The notes under the pieces were generated by a model, which was given only the letters and a program-made list of their open reading frames with translations, did not search any database and was not told the DNA's origin. A stretch of 64,000 nucleotides of DNA from JBARDN01 sp963755705 (GTDB lineage: Bacteria; Desulfobacterota; Binatia; Binatales; Binataceae): contig CAVWKW010000004.1 of NCBI GenBank assembly GCA_963755705.1, positions 186,001 through 250,000 of the forward strand. Reading direction: 5' to 3'. Both the position numbers and the translations under genes were made by a program. Positions 10,373 to 18,021 of this stretch are shown in pieces (positions within the stretch are counted from its first letter, which is position 1; each line of letters opens with the position of its first letter).

Positions 10373-11047
10373 ATGAATGACGAGCAGAAAGCCAGTGCGA
10401 CGATCGACGCGGTGATTTGGGATTTCGGCGGGGTCTTTACGACCTCTCCGTTCGAGGCGTTCAGCCGCTATGAAGTCCAGCGCGGAATCCCGCGCGATCA
10501 TATCCGGACCGTCAACTCGACCAATCCCGATTCCAACGCGTGGGCGTTGTTCGAGCGCGCGGAAATCGACGTGCACGGCTTTGACCGCAAGTACCTGGAG
10601 GAATCGACTGCGCTCGGACATCCTGTGCGCGGTGCTGAAATCCTGCCGCTGCTCTCGGGCGACGTACGGCCGCGGATGGTCACGGCGCTCCTGGTGTGCA
10701 AACGCCACTTCAAGCTCGGCTGCATCACCAACAACATGCCGCAAGGACATGGCCCCGGGATGGCGGCGAGCCCGCAGAGCGCCACGCGTGCCCGCGATAT
10801 CATGCAGTACTTCGACGCGATCATCGAAAGCTCGAAGGCCGGCATCCGCAAGCCCGACCCCAGAATCTACCTGATGATGTGCGAGCGGCTGGGCGTCAAG
10901 CCGCAAGCTTGCGTTTATCTCGACGATCTGGGGGTCAACTGCAAGCCCGCCGCGCAACTCGGCATGACGGCGATCAAAGTGGTCACCGAGGCGCAGGCCT
11001 TGGCCGATCTGGCGAAGGCTACCGGGCTGATCTTTCCTCAGGACTGA
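10373..11047 (+). CDS. HAD-family hydrolase (HAD-IA, epoxide-hydrolase-N/phosphatase-like)
   Basis: 224-residue cytoplasmic HAD phosphatase-type hydrolase. Motif I is IWDFGGVF with the nucleophile Asp17; the second motif-I Asp is replaced by Gly, as in the subfamily that includes the N-terminal phosphatase domain of soluble epoxide hydrolase. Motif II is CITNN, motif III Lys lies in AGIRKPDP, and motif IV is YLDDLGVN. An alpha-helical cap lies between motifs I and II (about residues 20-90). The open frame can start at GTG 10364; I prefer ATG 10373. It converges with the pterin dehydratase gene, with 22 bp between their stops. The substrate is unknown. Confidence 0.85.
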   Translation: MNDEQKASATIDAVIWDFGGVFTTSPFEAFSRYEVQRGIPRDHIRTVNSTNPDSNAWALFERAEIDVHGFDRKYLEESTALGHPVRGAEILPLLSGDVRPRMVTALLVCKRHFKLGCITNNMPQGHGPGMAASPQSATRARDIMQYFDAIIESSKAGIRKPDPRIYLMMCERLGVKPQACVYLDDLGVNCKPAAQLGMTAIKVVTEAQALADLAKATGLIFPQD

Positions 11048-11069
11048 TCGTTGCGCAGATCCGCGCGAA

Positions 11070-11366
11070 TCACTTTCCGTGCGCGGATTTGTATGCGGCC
11101 TCGATATTCGCGGCGAGGCGGAAATCCTTCTCGGTGATGCCGCCCTGATCATGCGTCGAGCACGTGAACGTAACGCGGCGGTAGTTGATCAGAATATCGG
11201 GATGATGATCGGCGGCTTGCGCGATCTTGGCGACCTTTTCGACGAACCGGATCCCGTCCATGAATTCCTTGAACTCGAATTGCTTGGCAATCGCGTCCTG
11301 CCGATGCTCCCAGCCGGAGAGCGCGCCCAGCTTTGATGTGATTTGTCCCTCGTCCAGCTTTGCCAT
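11070..11366 (-). CDS. phhB: Pterin-4a-carbinolamine dehydratase
   Basis: 98-residue enzyme that dehydrates 4a-hydroxytetrahydrobiopterin, recycling the cofactor of aromatic amino acid hydroxylases. The family core is present: the helix FVEKVAKIAQAADHHPD with the catalytic His54-His55-Pro56-Asp57, then the strand NYRRVTFTCSTHD and GITEKD. The start at 11366 is supported by GGAGGTG ending 7 bases upstream; an in-frame ATG at 11402 would add 12 unrelated residues. No phenylalanine hydroxylase is encoded in the window, so its pterin-dependent partner must lie elsewhere, or the protein has a different role such as molybdopterin metabolism, as proposed for some relatives. Confidence 0.93.
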   Translation of the reverse strand: MAKLDEGQITSKLGALSGWEHRQDAIAKQFEFKEFMDGIRFVEKVAKIAQAADHHPDILINYRRVTFTCSTHDQGGITEKDFRLAANIEAAYKSAHGK

Positions 11367-11507
11367 CCGATTCACCTCCGGCACGGCGAAAGTGCCGCGC
11401 ACATCATGATCGTAGCCGCACTGGCCGTGGTCCGCTACCGCGGGTTATCCGCCCGGCGGCGCGCTGTGATAATAGAAAGGCAGCCAGTTAGCGAAAGGAC
11501 ACAGATC

Positions 11508-11963
11508 ATGGCGACCAAATACGTTACCGACGAAGTTCGAAAGCAGATCGGCACCGCCGGAGAGATTCGCACCTACGAGGTCGAGCGCGGTGCGATTCGC
11601 CGCTTCGCCGAGGCGATAGGCGATCCGAATCCGCTGTTCAACGACGAACGTGAGGCGCGCAAGACCCGATTCGGCGGAATGATCGCACCGCCGACGTTCT
11701 GCCGCTCGATGGGTTCGCCGATTCCGGGAATCGAGCTGCCCGGGATGGGCAAGGAATTTCGTGGCCTCGACGGCGGCTCGGACTGGGAATATTTCCATCC
11801 GATCCATGTCGGCGATCGAATCAGCGTGCAGACCCGCCTGGCCGATCTGCGCGAGTCCGAAGGACGCCTCGGCGTGATGGTGTTCATCACGATGGAGACG
11901 ACCTACACCAACCAGTTCGGCGAAGTGTGCGCGACGCAGCGCTCGACCGGGATTCGTTACTAG
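11508..11963 (+). CDS. MaoC-like (FAS1-type) hydratase/dehydratase, N-terminal-type subunit
   Basis: 151-residue single-hotdog protein of the MaoC_dehydrat_N type, like the HadA/HadC substrate-binding subunits of mycobacterial heterodimeric (3R)-hydroxyacyl dehydratases. Recognisable features are EVERGAIRRFAEAIGDPNPLF (about residues 23-43), the IAPPTF turn, and the GGSDWEYFHPIHVGD segment. The ATG at 11508 follows AAGGA about 9 bases upstream; the frame is open far upstream but without family similarity. It is followed after 33 bp by a catalytic-type MaoC protein, so the two probably form a heterodimer acting on an enoyl- or hydroxyacyl-CoA/ACP thioester. Confidence 0.85.
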   Translation: MATKYVTDEVRKQIGTAGEIRTYEVERGAIRRFAEAIGDPNPLFNDEREARKTRFGGMIAPPTFCRSMGSPIPGIELPGMGKEFRGLDGGSDWEYFHPIHVGDRISVQTRLADLRESEGRLGVMVFITMETTYTNQFGEVCATQRSTGIRY

Positions 11964-11996
11964 TCCGCGACCGTCAACAGGGGCGAGGTTATTACA

Positions 11997-12440
11997 ATGG
12001 CGAAGCAGCATTATATTGAAGATATCGAAGTCGGCGCCGAAATCGGGCCGCTGGAAATACATCCGACCACGCAGCAGCTCGTGAAGTACGCGGGCGCCTC
12101 GGGCGATTTTTATCAGATTCATTACGACAAGGATTTCGCGCTCGCCAACAAGTTGCCTGGAGTGATCCTGCACGGCGCGCTCAAGAACGCGTTCCTGGGG
12201 CGCCTTGTCACCGACTTTGCCGGCGAGCACGGTTGGGTCCGGAAACTTTCCGTGTCTTATCGCGGGATGGATCAACCCGGCACCAAGGTTGTCTGCCGCG
12301 GCAAAGTCGCGAAGAAGTATTCCGATCACGGCCATCACATGGTTGATTGCGAAATCTGGCTCGAAAACGCCAAGGGCGAAAAGACCACGCCCGGCAGCGC
12401 GACGGTGATCCTGCCCTCGAGGAACGGTCACGCGGCCTGA
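11997..12440 (+). CDS. MaoC-family acyl dehydratase, catalytic-type subunit
   Basis: 147-residue hotdog-fold protein that interconverts enoyl and (3R)-hydroxyacyl thioesters. It carries the hydratase-2 signature YAGASGDFYQIHYD (about residues 31-44), in which Asp and His are the catalytic pair, and the following ILHGAL that shapes the active site. This is the HadB-like partner of the upstream subunit (11508-11963). Purine-rich GGGGCGAGG lies upstream of the ATG. The diiron protein gene follows 9 bp downstream, so the three genes are probably one operon. Pathway is inferred only: fatty-acid, mycolate-like or aromatic-CoA metabolism. Confidence 0.9.
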   Translation: MAKQHYIEDIEVGAEIGPLEIHPTTQQLVKYAGASGDFYQIHYDKDFALANKLPGVILHGALKNAFLGRLVTDFAGEHGWVRKLSVSYRGMDQPGTKVVCRGKVAKKYSDHGHHMVDCEIWLENAKGEKTTPGSATVILPSRNGHAA

Positions 12441-12449
12441 GGTGAGGCG

Positions 12450-13208
12450 ATGCCGATCCGGCGTGAGTTTCCTCCGCGATCGATCGATGCGGCTGCGGTT
12501 CTTAGCGGCACTATCGATAGCCACTACCGCAAGATTCTGATCCGCCTCCTGTCCGCGCATGCGTTTGCCGAAAAGCTGACCGCGCTCGGCTACCAGCAGG
12601 CGCTCGAGACCATTGCAAATCCTGATCTGCGTCCGACGCTTGAAAAAAATTTCCGCGAGGAGAAAAAGCACGCGCGGCTCATCTACCATGCCCTGGCCGA
12701 GCTGGGAGTGACCGAGCAGCAGGCCGACCGCGCGATGATCACGATCGTCAAGGCGCCGTCGTTTGCGGCTGCGGTGCATTTCGCGCAGCACGCGCCCGAC
12801 GAGCTCGATCTGCTGATGGCGGCGCTCGCGCTCGACGCGACCGGGCTCATCATGATTGGCGTCAACTACCGCGACTCGAGCTACGCGCCGCATGCCAGCG
12901 CGGCCGAGATAATCCTCGAAGAAGAGGCCGATCACGAAGTTTTCGCGAGCCGTCAACTGGGCGAGGCGGTCGAGCACTTCGGCGCGGCTCGCGTCGGCGC
13001 GGCTCTGCGCGAATGGCTTCCGCGCGCGGTTAATTTCTTCGGACCGCCGGGAACCGGTTTCACCTACGATTGTATTCGCTACGGCCTCAAGGCCCGCGAC
13101 AACCAGGACCTGGCCGACCTGTACCTCGCGATGATCGGGAAGCGCTGCGAGCAGCTCGGAATCGCGCTCCCCGCGCTAACCTCCGGCTACCCGCGCACCG
13201 CGGCTTAG
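12450..13208 (+). CDS. PaaA/PaaC-like ferritin-like diiron protein
   Basis: 252-residue helical-bundle protein resembling the phenylacetyl-CoA epoxidase subunits PaaA/PaaC. Two metal-type motifs are visible: EEKKHARLIYHAL (about residues 69-81) and EEEADHEVFASRQL (about residues 153-166), each containing the ExxH-like pattern of the ferritin superfamily. The presence of both suggests a diiron centre and hence an oxygenase, rather than the non-metal PaaC scaffold. The start follows GAGGTGAGG and is 9 bp after the MaoC gene. None of the other paa genes is nearby, so I do not assign phenylacetate degradation; the substrate may be the thioester handled by the two MaoC proteins. Confidence 0.8.
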   Translation: MPIRREFPPRSIDAAAVLSGTIDSHYRKILIRLLSAHAFAEKLTALGYQQALETIANPDLRPTLEKNFREEKKHARLIYHALAELGVTEQQADRAMITIVKAPSFAAAVHFAQHAPDELDLLMAALALDATGLIMIGVNYRDSSYAPHASAAEIILEEEADHEVFASRQLGEAVEHFGAARVGAALREWLPRAVNFFGPPGTGFTYDCIRYGLKARDNQDLADLYLAMIGKRCEQLGIALPALTSGYPRTAA

Positions 13209-13240
13209 CTGATATTCCGCTGGAGCGAATTTATCCAGCA

Positions 13241-14233
13241 ATGGCGATAATGAGTACCGCGCGATCGCGCCCGCCGTGGCAGGATGGCGCGCCGCTGCGA
13301 GTGGGAATTTCCGCCTGCCTGTTGGGCGCGGAAGTCCGCTACGACGGCGGCCATAAGCGCAACGAATTTCTGGTCGAGACCTTTGGCCGCTTCGTTGAAT
13401 TCGTCCCGGTCTGTCCGGAAGTCGAGATAGGTCTCGGCACGCCGCGCGAGACTTTGCGGCTCGAGCAAGCTGACGGCGCGATCAGGATCGTCGGCGGCAA
13501 GTCGAAACTTGATCGTACCCCGGCCATGACTTCATACGCATCGCGCCGCACCTCTGCGCTCGCGCGCGAGGAGCTCTGCGGATACGTACTGAAGAAAGAT
13601 TCGCCGAGCTGCGGAATGGAGCGGGTGCGGGTTTACGGTGCCTCCGGGATGGCGACGCGCACCGGCGTGGGGTTGTATGCGGCTGCGCTCTTGAACCGAT
13701 TTCCGAACCTGCCGGTGGAAGAAGAAGGGCGGCTGACAGACGCGCATCTGCGAGAGAACTTCGTCGAGCGCGTCTTCGCCTATCATCGCCTGCGAGCATT
13801 CTTTAACACCGACTGGACTATAGGCGCGTTGGTGAAATTTCATACCGCGCAAAAGTTGGTCCTGATGGCGCACTCGGTGCCCGCATATCGCGAACTTGGA
13901 CGCCTGGTCGCAGATTCCAAATCTCTGCCGCGCGCGCAGGTGCGCGAGCGCTACGAAACGGCTTTCATGCAGGCGCTCAAGAAAATCGCGACGCCGAGCC
14001 GGCACTCCAACGTGCTGCAGCACATGCTCGGCTATCTGCGCGGGCACATCGACGACGCGGAACGCGCCGAACTGGTGCAACTAATCGAAGATTATCGCGC
14101 CGGGTGGGTGCCGCTGGTCGTGCCGCTCACTTTGCTGCGCCATCATGTACGCCGCTTCGCGATCGAATACCTGGAGGGACAGATTTATCTCGAACCGCAT
14201 CCGAAGGAGCTAATGCTGCGCAATCACGTTTGA
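13241..14233 (+). CDS. DUF523-DUF1722 fusion protein (YbgA-like)
   Basis: 330-residue two-domain protein. The N-terminal DUF523 domain has the characteristic cysteines and motifs ISACLLG, VRYDGGHK, CPEVEIGLGTPRE and LKKDSPSCG (about residues 21-135). The C-terminal DUF1722 domain (about 190-310, including FHTAQKLVLMAHS) matches E. coli YbgA. The DUF523 cysteines suggest metal or [Fe-S] binding, but the function is not established to my knowledge. The frame is open into the preceding gene; I chose ATG 13241 (MAIMSTAR), with ATG 13250 as alternative. Ends 10 bp from the convergent Hsp70-like gene. Confidence 0.88.
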   Translation: MAIMSTARSRPPWQDGAPLRVGISACLLGAEVRYDGGHKRNEFLVETFGRFVEFVPVCPEVEIGLGTPRETLRLEQADGAIRIVGGKSKLDRTPAMTSYASRRTSALAREELCGYVLKKDSPSCGMERVRVYGASGMATRTGVGLYAAALLNRFPNLPVEEEGRLTDAHLRENFVERVFAYHRLRAFFNTDWTIGALVKFHTAQKLVLMAHSVPAYRELGRLVADSKSLPRAQVRERYETAFMQALKKIATPSRHSNVLQHMLGYLRGHIDDAERAELVQLIEDYRAGWVPLVVPLTLLRHHVRRFAIEYLEGQIYLEPHPKELMLRNHV

Positions 14234-14243
14234 AGCTGGCGCC

Positions 14244-15557
14244 TCAGGCTTCCAGTGCGCGGAGCGCAAGGCCGCGGGCGACCGAAGTGAACTCGTTTCC
14301 CATCCTGATTTTCCCGGCGCCGAAGCGCTCTTCGAAAATTCGCCGGACCGCCGGCACAAACGAGGAACCGCCGGTCAAGAATACGCTGTCGATTTCTCGG
14401 CGATCGATCGCGACCGCGCGCATCAGCCGATCAACACATCCGGCGATTTCGGCCAGCAAGCGAGCGATCCAGTCGTTGAGCTCTCCACGCGCGATCACGC
14501 GGCGGATTCCGGTCGGCCCATCGGTAAAATCAAACTCCGCGGATTCGTCGTCCGATAGTGCGAGCTTGGTGCGCTCGATCTCGCGAAAAATGTAGTAGCC
14601 CAGGTCGCTGTCGATCACGTTGATGAGCGCCGCGATCTTTGCCGGCTCAAGCGACTCGCGTTCGAGCTCGCGGAGCCGAAACAGCGTCGCGCGCGTCTTG
14701 AGCATCGACAGATGATGCCATCGCTCGAGCCGCGCGTACGGCCAGGTCGGCGCCGGCAACGTCGCGCCGTACGGCGAGCGATACTTTGAGCCGCGTCCGA
14801 GCGCCGGCGCGACGATGTGATGGATCATCCGGCCATCGAACGCATCGCCCGCGATCGCGACGCCGTCGTTGCCAAGAATCTCGAAACGCTCGCGCGGCTC
14901 CTCCGAACCGGCGCGCGGCGCCTTGAGCCGCAGGATCGAGAAGTCGCTGGTGCCTCCGCCGAAGTCCGCGATCATCACCGTCTCGTCGCGGCTGATCCGG
15001 CTCGCGTAGTCATACGCCGCCGCGACCGGCTCGTACTCGAAAATCACCTCGTCCCATCCGGCGCGCCGGACCGCAACGTCAAGGCGGGCGCGCGCCGCGT
15101 CGTCGTCGGCAGAGGTCTGCGCGTCGGAGAAGTGCACCGGACGGCCCACGATGATGCGCGCAGGCAGCGGTCCAAATTGCGCTTCCGCGCTCTGGCGCAA
15201 ATTGATCAGAATCGGCGCGATCAGATCACCGAGCGAATAGTTTTCGCCCATGATGTCGGTGGATTGGAACGTTCGATCGGCCAGAAACGATTTGAGCGAC
15301 TGGATCAGCCTGCCGTTACCACCCGCGGCAAGGTAGCGGCGAATCGCGTCGTTGCCGACCGACAGCGCCGCCTCGGTTCCGCCGGTTTCCTCGGTCGATT
15401 CGAAGAACAGAATCGAGCGAAAGGTTTCAGTCTCGGGCGCGTCTGCGACGTCGGCTGCAAAGCGCGCCAGGCGCACCGCGCCGTCGCCGCCTATGATCGC
15501 GATCGCGCTGTTGGTAGTGCCGAAATCCAGCCCGACCGCGCGAATCGGCGAGCTCAT
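14244..15557 (-). CDS. Hsp70-family protein, YegD-like
   Basis: 437-residue actin/Hsp70-fold ATPase related to E. coli YegD. It contains phosphate-1 GLDFGTTNS (residues 9-17), the connect region EYEPVAAAYDY, phosphate-2 IADFGGGTSDFS (about 195-206), and the adenosine motif VFLTGGSS near the C-terminus. It is much shorter than DnaK and lacks the substrate-binding domain, so it is probably not a general chaperone. Whether it partners with a J-protein is unknown; none is in the window. It is divergent from the methyltransferase gene, whose leader starts about 60 bp away. Confidence 0.9.
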   Translation of the reverse strand: MSSPIRAVGLDFGTTNSAIAIIGGDGAVRLARFAADVADAPETETFRSILFFESTEETGGTEAALSVGNDAIRRYLAAGGNGRLIQSLKSFLADRTFQSTDIMGENYSLGDLIAPILINLRQSAEAQFGPLPARIIVGRPVHFSDAQTSADDDAARARLDVAVRRAGWDEVIFEYEPVAAAYDYASRISRDETVMIADFGGGTSDFSILRLKAPRAGSEEPRERFEILGNDGVAIAGDAFDGRMIHHIVAPALGRGSKYRSPYGATLPAPTWPYARLERWHHLSMLKTRATLFRLRELERESLEPAKIAALINVIDSDLGYYIFREIERTKLALSDDESAEFDFTDGPTGIRRVIARGELNDWIARLLAEIAGCVDRLMRAVAIDRREIDSVFLTGGSSFVPAVRRIFEERFGAGKIRMGNEFTSVARGLALRALEA

Positions 15558-15614
15558 GACGTGATCGCCGCGTGAGGTTGAGTCATCTGTCGAGAATCCG
15601 GTCGCGCGGAATCG

Positions 15615-15642
15615 TTGTCAACGTTGAGCATTTCGTATAAAT
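15615..15642 (+). promoter_or_regulatory. Sigma-70-type promoter for the methyltransferase leader
   Basis: TTGTCA (15615-15620) is a good -35 match. TATAAA at 15636-15641 (15-bp spacer) or the overlapping TAAATT at 15638 (17-bp spacer) could serve as -10. Transcription would begin near 15648, about 45 nt before the intrinsic terminator at 15694. Confidence 0.45.
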
Positions 15643-15670
15643 TCGCCAAACGCTGAGGATGACCGAAAAA

Positions 15671-15720
15671 CGCGCCGACGGCGCGGAAACGATGGGCCGA
15701 AATTTCGGCCCTTTTCTTTT
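15671..15720 (+). terminator. Leader hairpin plus intrinsic terminator upstream of the methyltransferase gene
   Basis: A GC hairpin CGCGCC-GAC-GGCGCG (15671-15685) is followed by a perfect 18-bp palindrome GGGCCGAAATTTCGGCCC (15694-15711) and then TTTTCTTTT (15712-15720): a canonical Rho-independent terminator reading rightwards. No forward-strand gene precedes it, so it terminates a short leader or small RNA, or acts as an attenuator for the gene starting at 15758. On the reverse strand there is no T-tract, so it does not serve the Hsp70 gene. Confidence 0.75.
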
Positions 15721-15757
15721 CCGCCATGTACCGCCTCGGGCGACAAGGAGGACCCGC

Positions 15758-16576
15758 GTGCGCAAGATCGACGAGCCACCTTCAGGGATCTCCGCTGCCG
15801 AGGTTGCGGACAACTGGAATCGCAACGCCGACCTGTGGGCCGCCGAAGTTCGCGCCGGCCACGACGTTTATCGCGAGCACTACAACAATCCGGCGTTCCT
15901 CTCCTTTATTGGCGATCTCGCGGGGAAGCGCGTCCTCGACGCCGGATGCGGCGAAGGCTACAACACGCGAATCCTGGCACGGCGCGGCGCAAAGATGATC
16001 GGCGCGGACATCTCGGCCCGGATGATCGAGCTCGCGCGCGAGGAAGAGCGCCACGAGCCGCTCGGAATCCAATACGAAGTCGCGTCGTATACCGCGATCC
16101 CGCAATTCGCGGCGGATTCGTTCGACGCGGCGGTCTCGTTCATGGCGCTGATGGACGGTCCCGATTTTCCATCCGCGATGCGCGAGATTTTTCGCGTGAT
16201 GCGCCCCGGCGCCCAGCTCTGTTTCAGCATCATTCATCCTTGTTTCATGACTCGCGGCTTCGGATGGATTCGCGAGGAGAGCGGACGCGAGACCGGATAC
16301 ACCGGGGCCGAGTACTTCAACAATCAACCGTGGATTGAGCGATGGAAATTCTCGAAAGCGCCGGGAGCTCCGCAAGTTGAGAATTTTTCGGTGCCGCGCT
16401 TCGATCGGATACTTTCGGACTATATCAACGCGGTCATTGCCACTGGCTTCATACTCAAAGAGATTCACGAACCACGGCCGACCGAAGAAGCTTGCCGCGC
16501 GAATCCCTGGCTAGTGCGATGGCGCGAGAATATGCCGCTGTTCTTTTACGTACGCGCGCTCAAACCGCACCGGTGA
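15758..16576 (+). CDS. Class I SAM-dependent methyltransferase
   Basis: 272-residue soluble methyltransferase. Motif I VLDAGCGEGYNTRILA (about residues 52-67) binds S-adenosylmethionine; GADIS supplies the acidic motif II; SFDAAVSFMALMD and FRVMRPGAQLCFSIIHP are motifs IV and V. The GTG start at 15758 has a strong AAGGAGGA (15745-15752) 5 bases upstream. The frame is open to ATG 15659, but that would translate through the leader terminator, so I reject the longer version. The acceptor substrate is unknown. The terminator in its leader suggests conditional expression. Confidence 0.85.
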   Translation: MRKIDEPPSGISAAEVADNWNRNADLWAAEVRAGHDVYREHYNNPAFLSFIGDLAGKRVLDAGCGEGYNTRILARRGAKMIGADISARMIELAREEERHEPLGIQYEVASYTAIPQFAADSFDAAVSFMALMDGPDFPSAMREIFRVMRPGAQLCFSIIHPCFMTRGFGWIREESGRETGYTGAEYFNNQPWIERWKFSKAPGAPQVENFSVPRFDRILSDYINAVIATGFILKEIHEPRPTEEACRANPWLVRWRENMPLFFYVRALKPHR

Positions 16577-16650
16577 TCGCCGTTTCGCATTCTAGCGCGG
16601 CGCGATTAGAATCGCGCTTGAGTCCGCGCGCAGGAGCCGAATCGGAAACG

Positions 16651-17082
16651 ATGAGATCAACTCATTCTGGGAGTATCGGGAAATTCGCTGTATCGATAAT
16701 CGCGATGCTTGTGCTCGCGGGATGCGAGGTCGAGGGGCCGGCGTTCACGCGCATGGCGCGTCCGACTACCAAGACGATCGTTTACGTTTATCGGCCGTAT
16801 TATTTTTTCGGTGCGAGTGACGAGCCCGACATTACTTGCGGCAGCGACACGATCGCGATCGGAGCAGGCGGCTATCACGCTTTCGTCGAGGAGCCGGGAA
16901 CGATCAAATGCTCCGCTACAAGCGCCACCGGCGCTCCCGTCATATTCGACGCGCGGCCCGAAACCGATTACTTCGTGCGCGAAGTTGTTTCCGGCGGATT
17001 CGTGTCGAGTCAGGTCACGCTCACCAAGGTCGAGCGCGCAACCGGGCTCGACGAGATCGAATCAACCCGCACGCCGCAGTAG
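16651..17082 (+). CDS. Predicted lipoprotein, DUF2846-like
   Basis: 143-residue exported lipoprotein. The N-terminus has a basic start, a hydrophobic stretch and the lipobox LAGC, with lipidation expected at Cys25. The mature part has a VYVYRPYYFF strand typical of DUF2846-like small envelope proteins, then IAIGAGGYHAFVEEPG and an ETDYFVREVV segment. The role is unknown. The ATG at 16651 is chosen because the signal peptide begins there; upstream codons in the same frame are Arg/Ala-rich and non-hydrophobic. The gene is 18 bp before a cobalamin-type binding protein, with which it may be co-transcribed. Confidence 0.7.
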   Translation: MRSTHSGSIGKFAVSIIAMLVLAGCEVEGPAFTRMARPTTKTIVYVYRPYYFFGASDEPDITCGSDTIAIGAGGYHAFVEEPGTIKCSATSATGAPVIFDARPETDYFVREVVSGGFVSSQVTLTKVERATGLDEIESTRTPQ

Positions 17083-17100
17083 AAACAGGGGAATGACGGG

Positions 17101-18015
17101 ATGCATCGAATCGTAACCCTGCTGCCGAGTGCGACTGAGATCGTCTGTGCGCTCGGATTTCAGAATGAACTGGTCGGCCGCTCGCACGAGTGCGACTATC
17201 CGGCCGGCGTCGCAAAACTCCCCGCGCTCACCGAACCCAAGTTCAAGCTCGAAGGCACCAGCGCCGAGATCGACCAGCGCGTCAAGCAGATCGTCGGCGA
17301 TGCGCTGTCGGTGTACCGCGTCGATGCGAAGCGACTGCGCGACCTTCGTCCCGACGTTATTGTCACTCAGTCGCAGTGCGAAGTTTGCGCCGTGAGCGAA
17401 CGCGAGGTTGAGGCCGCGGTCGCCGAGTGGCTGGGCCAGCAGCCCAGGATCGTGTCGCTTGCGCCCTATGCTCTAGCTGATGTGTTCGCCGACTTGAAAC
17501 GCGTCGCGAAGGCTCTGGAAGCCTCCGAACGCGGCGATGCGCTGATCGCGCAAATGCGCGCCCGAATGGACTCGATTGCCGCGCGCGCCAGCGCGCTCGA
17601 TACACGCCCAACTTTTGCCTGTATCGAGTGGATCGATCCGATGATGTCGGCGGGCAACTGGATGCCTGAGCTTGCGGCGATGGCAGGTGGCGAAAGTCTT
17701 TTCGGCCGTGCAGGTGAGCATTCGCCGTGGATGAAGTTCGAGGAGCTTGCGGCAGCTGATCCCGAAGTGATCATGATCTCGCCGTGCGGCTTCGATATCC
17801 CGCGCACGCTCACCGAGCTTCCCGCGCTGACCCGCCACCCGCGATGGAGCAAGCTGCGCGCGGTGCGCGAGCGCCGCGTATTCATCGCCGACGGGAATCA
17901 GTACTTCAATCGCCCCGGTCCGAGGCTGGTCGAGTCGCTCGAGATCCTGGCCGAGCTGCTTCATCCCGAGGCGTTCAAGTTCAGCCACGAAAACCTCGGC
18001 TGGCGCCACGCATAG
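17101..18015 (+). CDS. Cobalamin-binding-type periplasmic-binding-fold protein without signal peptide
   Basis: 304-residue member of the BtuF/FhuD helical-backbone metal-receptor family. Characteristic segments: RIVTLLPSATEIVCALGFQNELVGRSHECDYP (first 40 residues), DVIVTQSQCEVCA, WMPELAAMAGG, and FIADGNQYFNRPGPRLVESLEILAELLHP near the C-terminus. It lacks any N-terminal hydrophobic signal, so it would stay in the cytoplasm; such leaderless relatives are common but of uncertain role. A second, signal-bearing relative is encoded at 24031-24918 with its own ABC transporter. AGGGGAATGACGGG precedes the ATG. It converges with the epimerase-like gene, 6 bp away. Confidence 0.88.
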   Translation: MHRIVTLLPSATEIVCALGFQNELVGRSHECDYPAGVAKLPALTEPKFKLEGTSAEIDQRVKQIVGDALSVYRVDAKRLRDLRPDVIVTQSQCEVCAVSEREVEAAVAEWLGQQPRIVSLAPYALADVFADLKRVAKALEASERGDALIAQMRARMDSIAARASALDTRPTFACIEWIDPMMSAGNWMPELAAMAGGESLFGRAGEHSPWMKFEELAAADPEVIMISPCGFDIPRTLTELPALTRHPRWSKLRAVRERRVFIADGNQYFNRPGPRLVESLEILAELLHPEAFKFSHENLGWRHA

Positions 18016-18021
18016 CCAAAA

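Noticed and set aside
11445..12977. 510-codon reverse frame across the two MaoC genes and the diiron gene
   Set aside because: Antisense of three recognisable genes with their own ribosome-binding sites; no conserved motif of its own.
15659..15757. Extended N-terminus of the methyltransferase starting at ATG 15659
   Set aside because: It would span the leader hairpins and terminator; the GTG at 15758 has a far better Shine-Dalgarno sequence and matches the family start.
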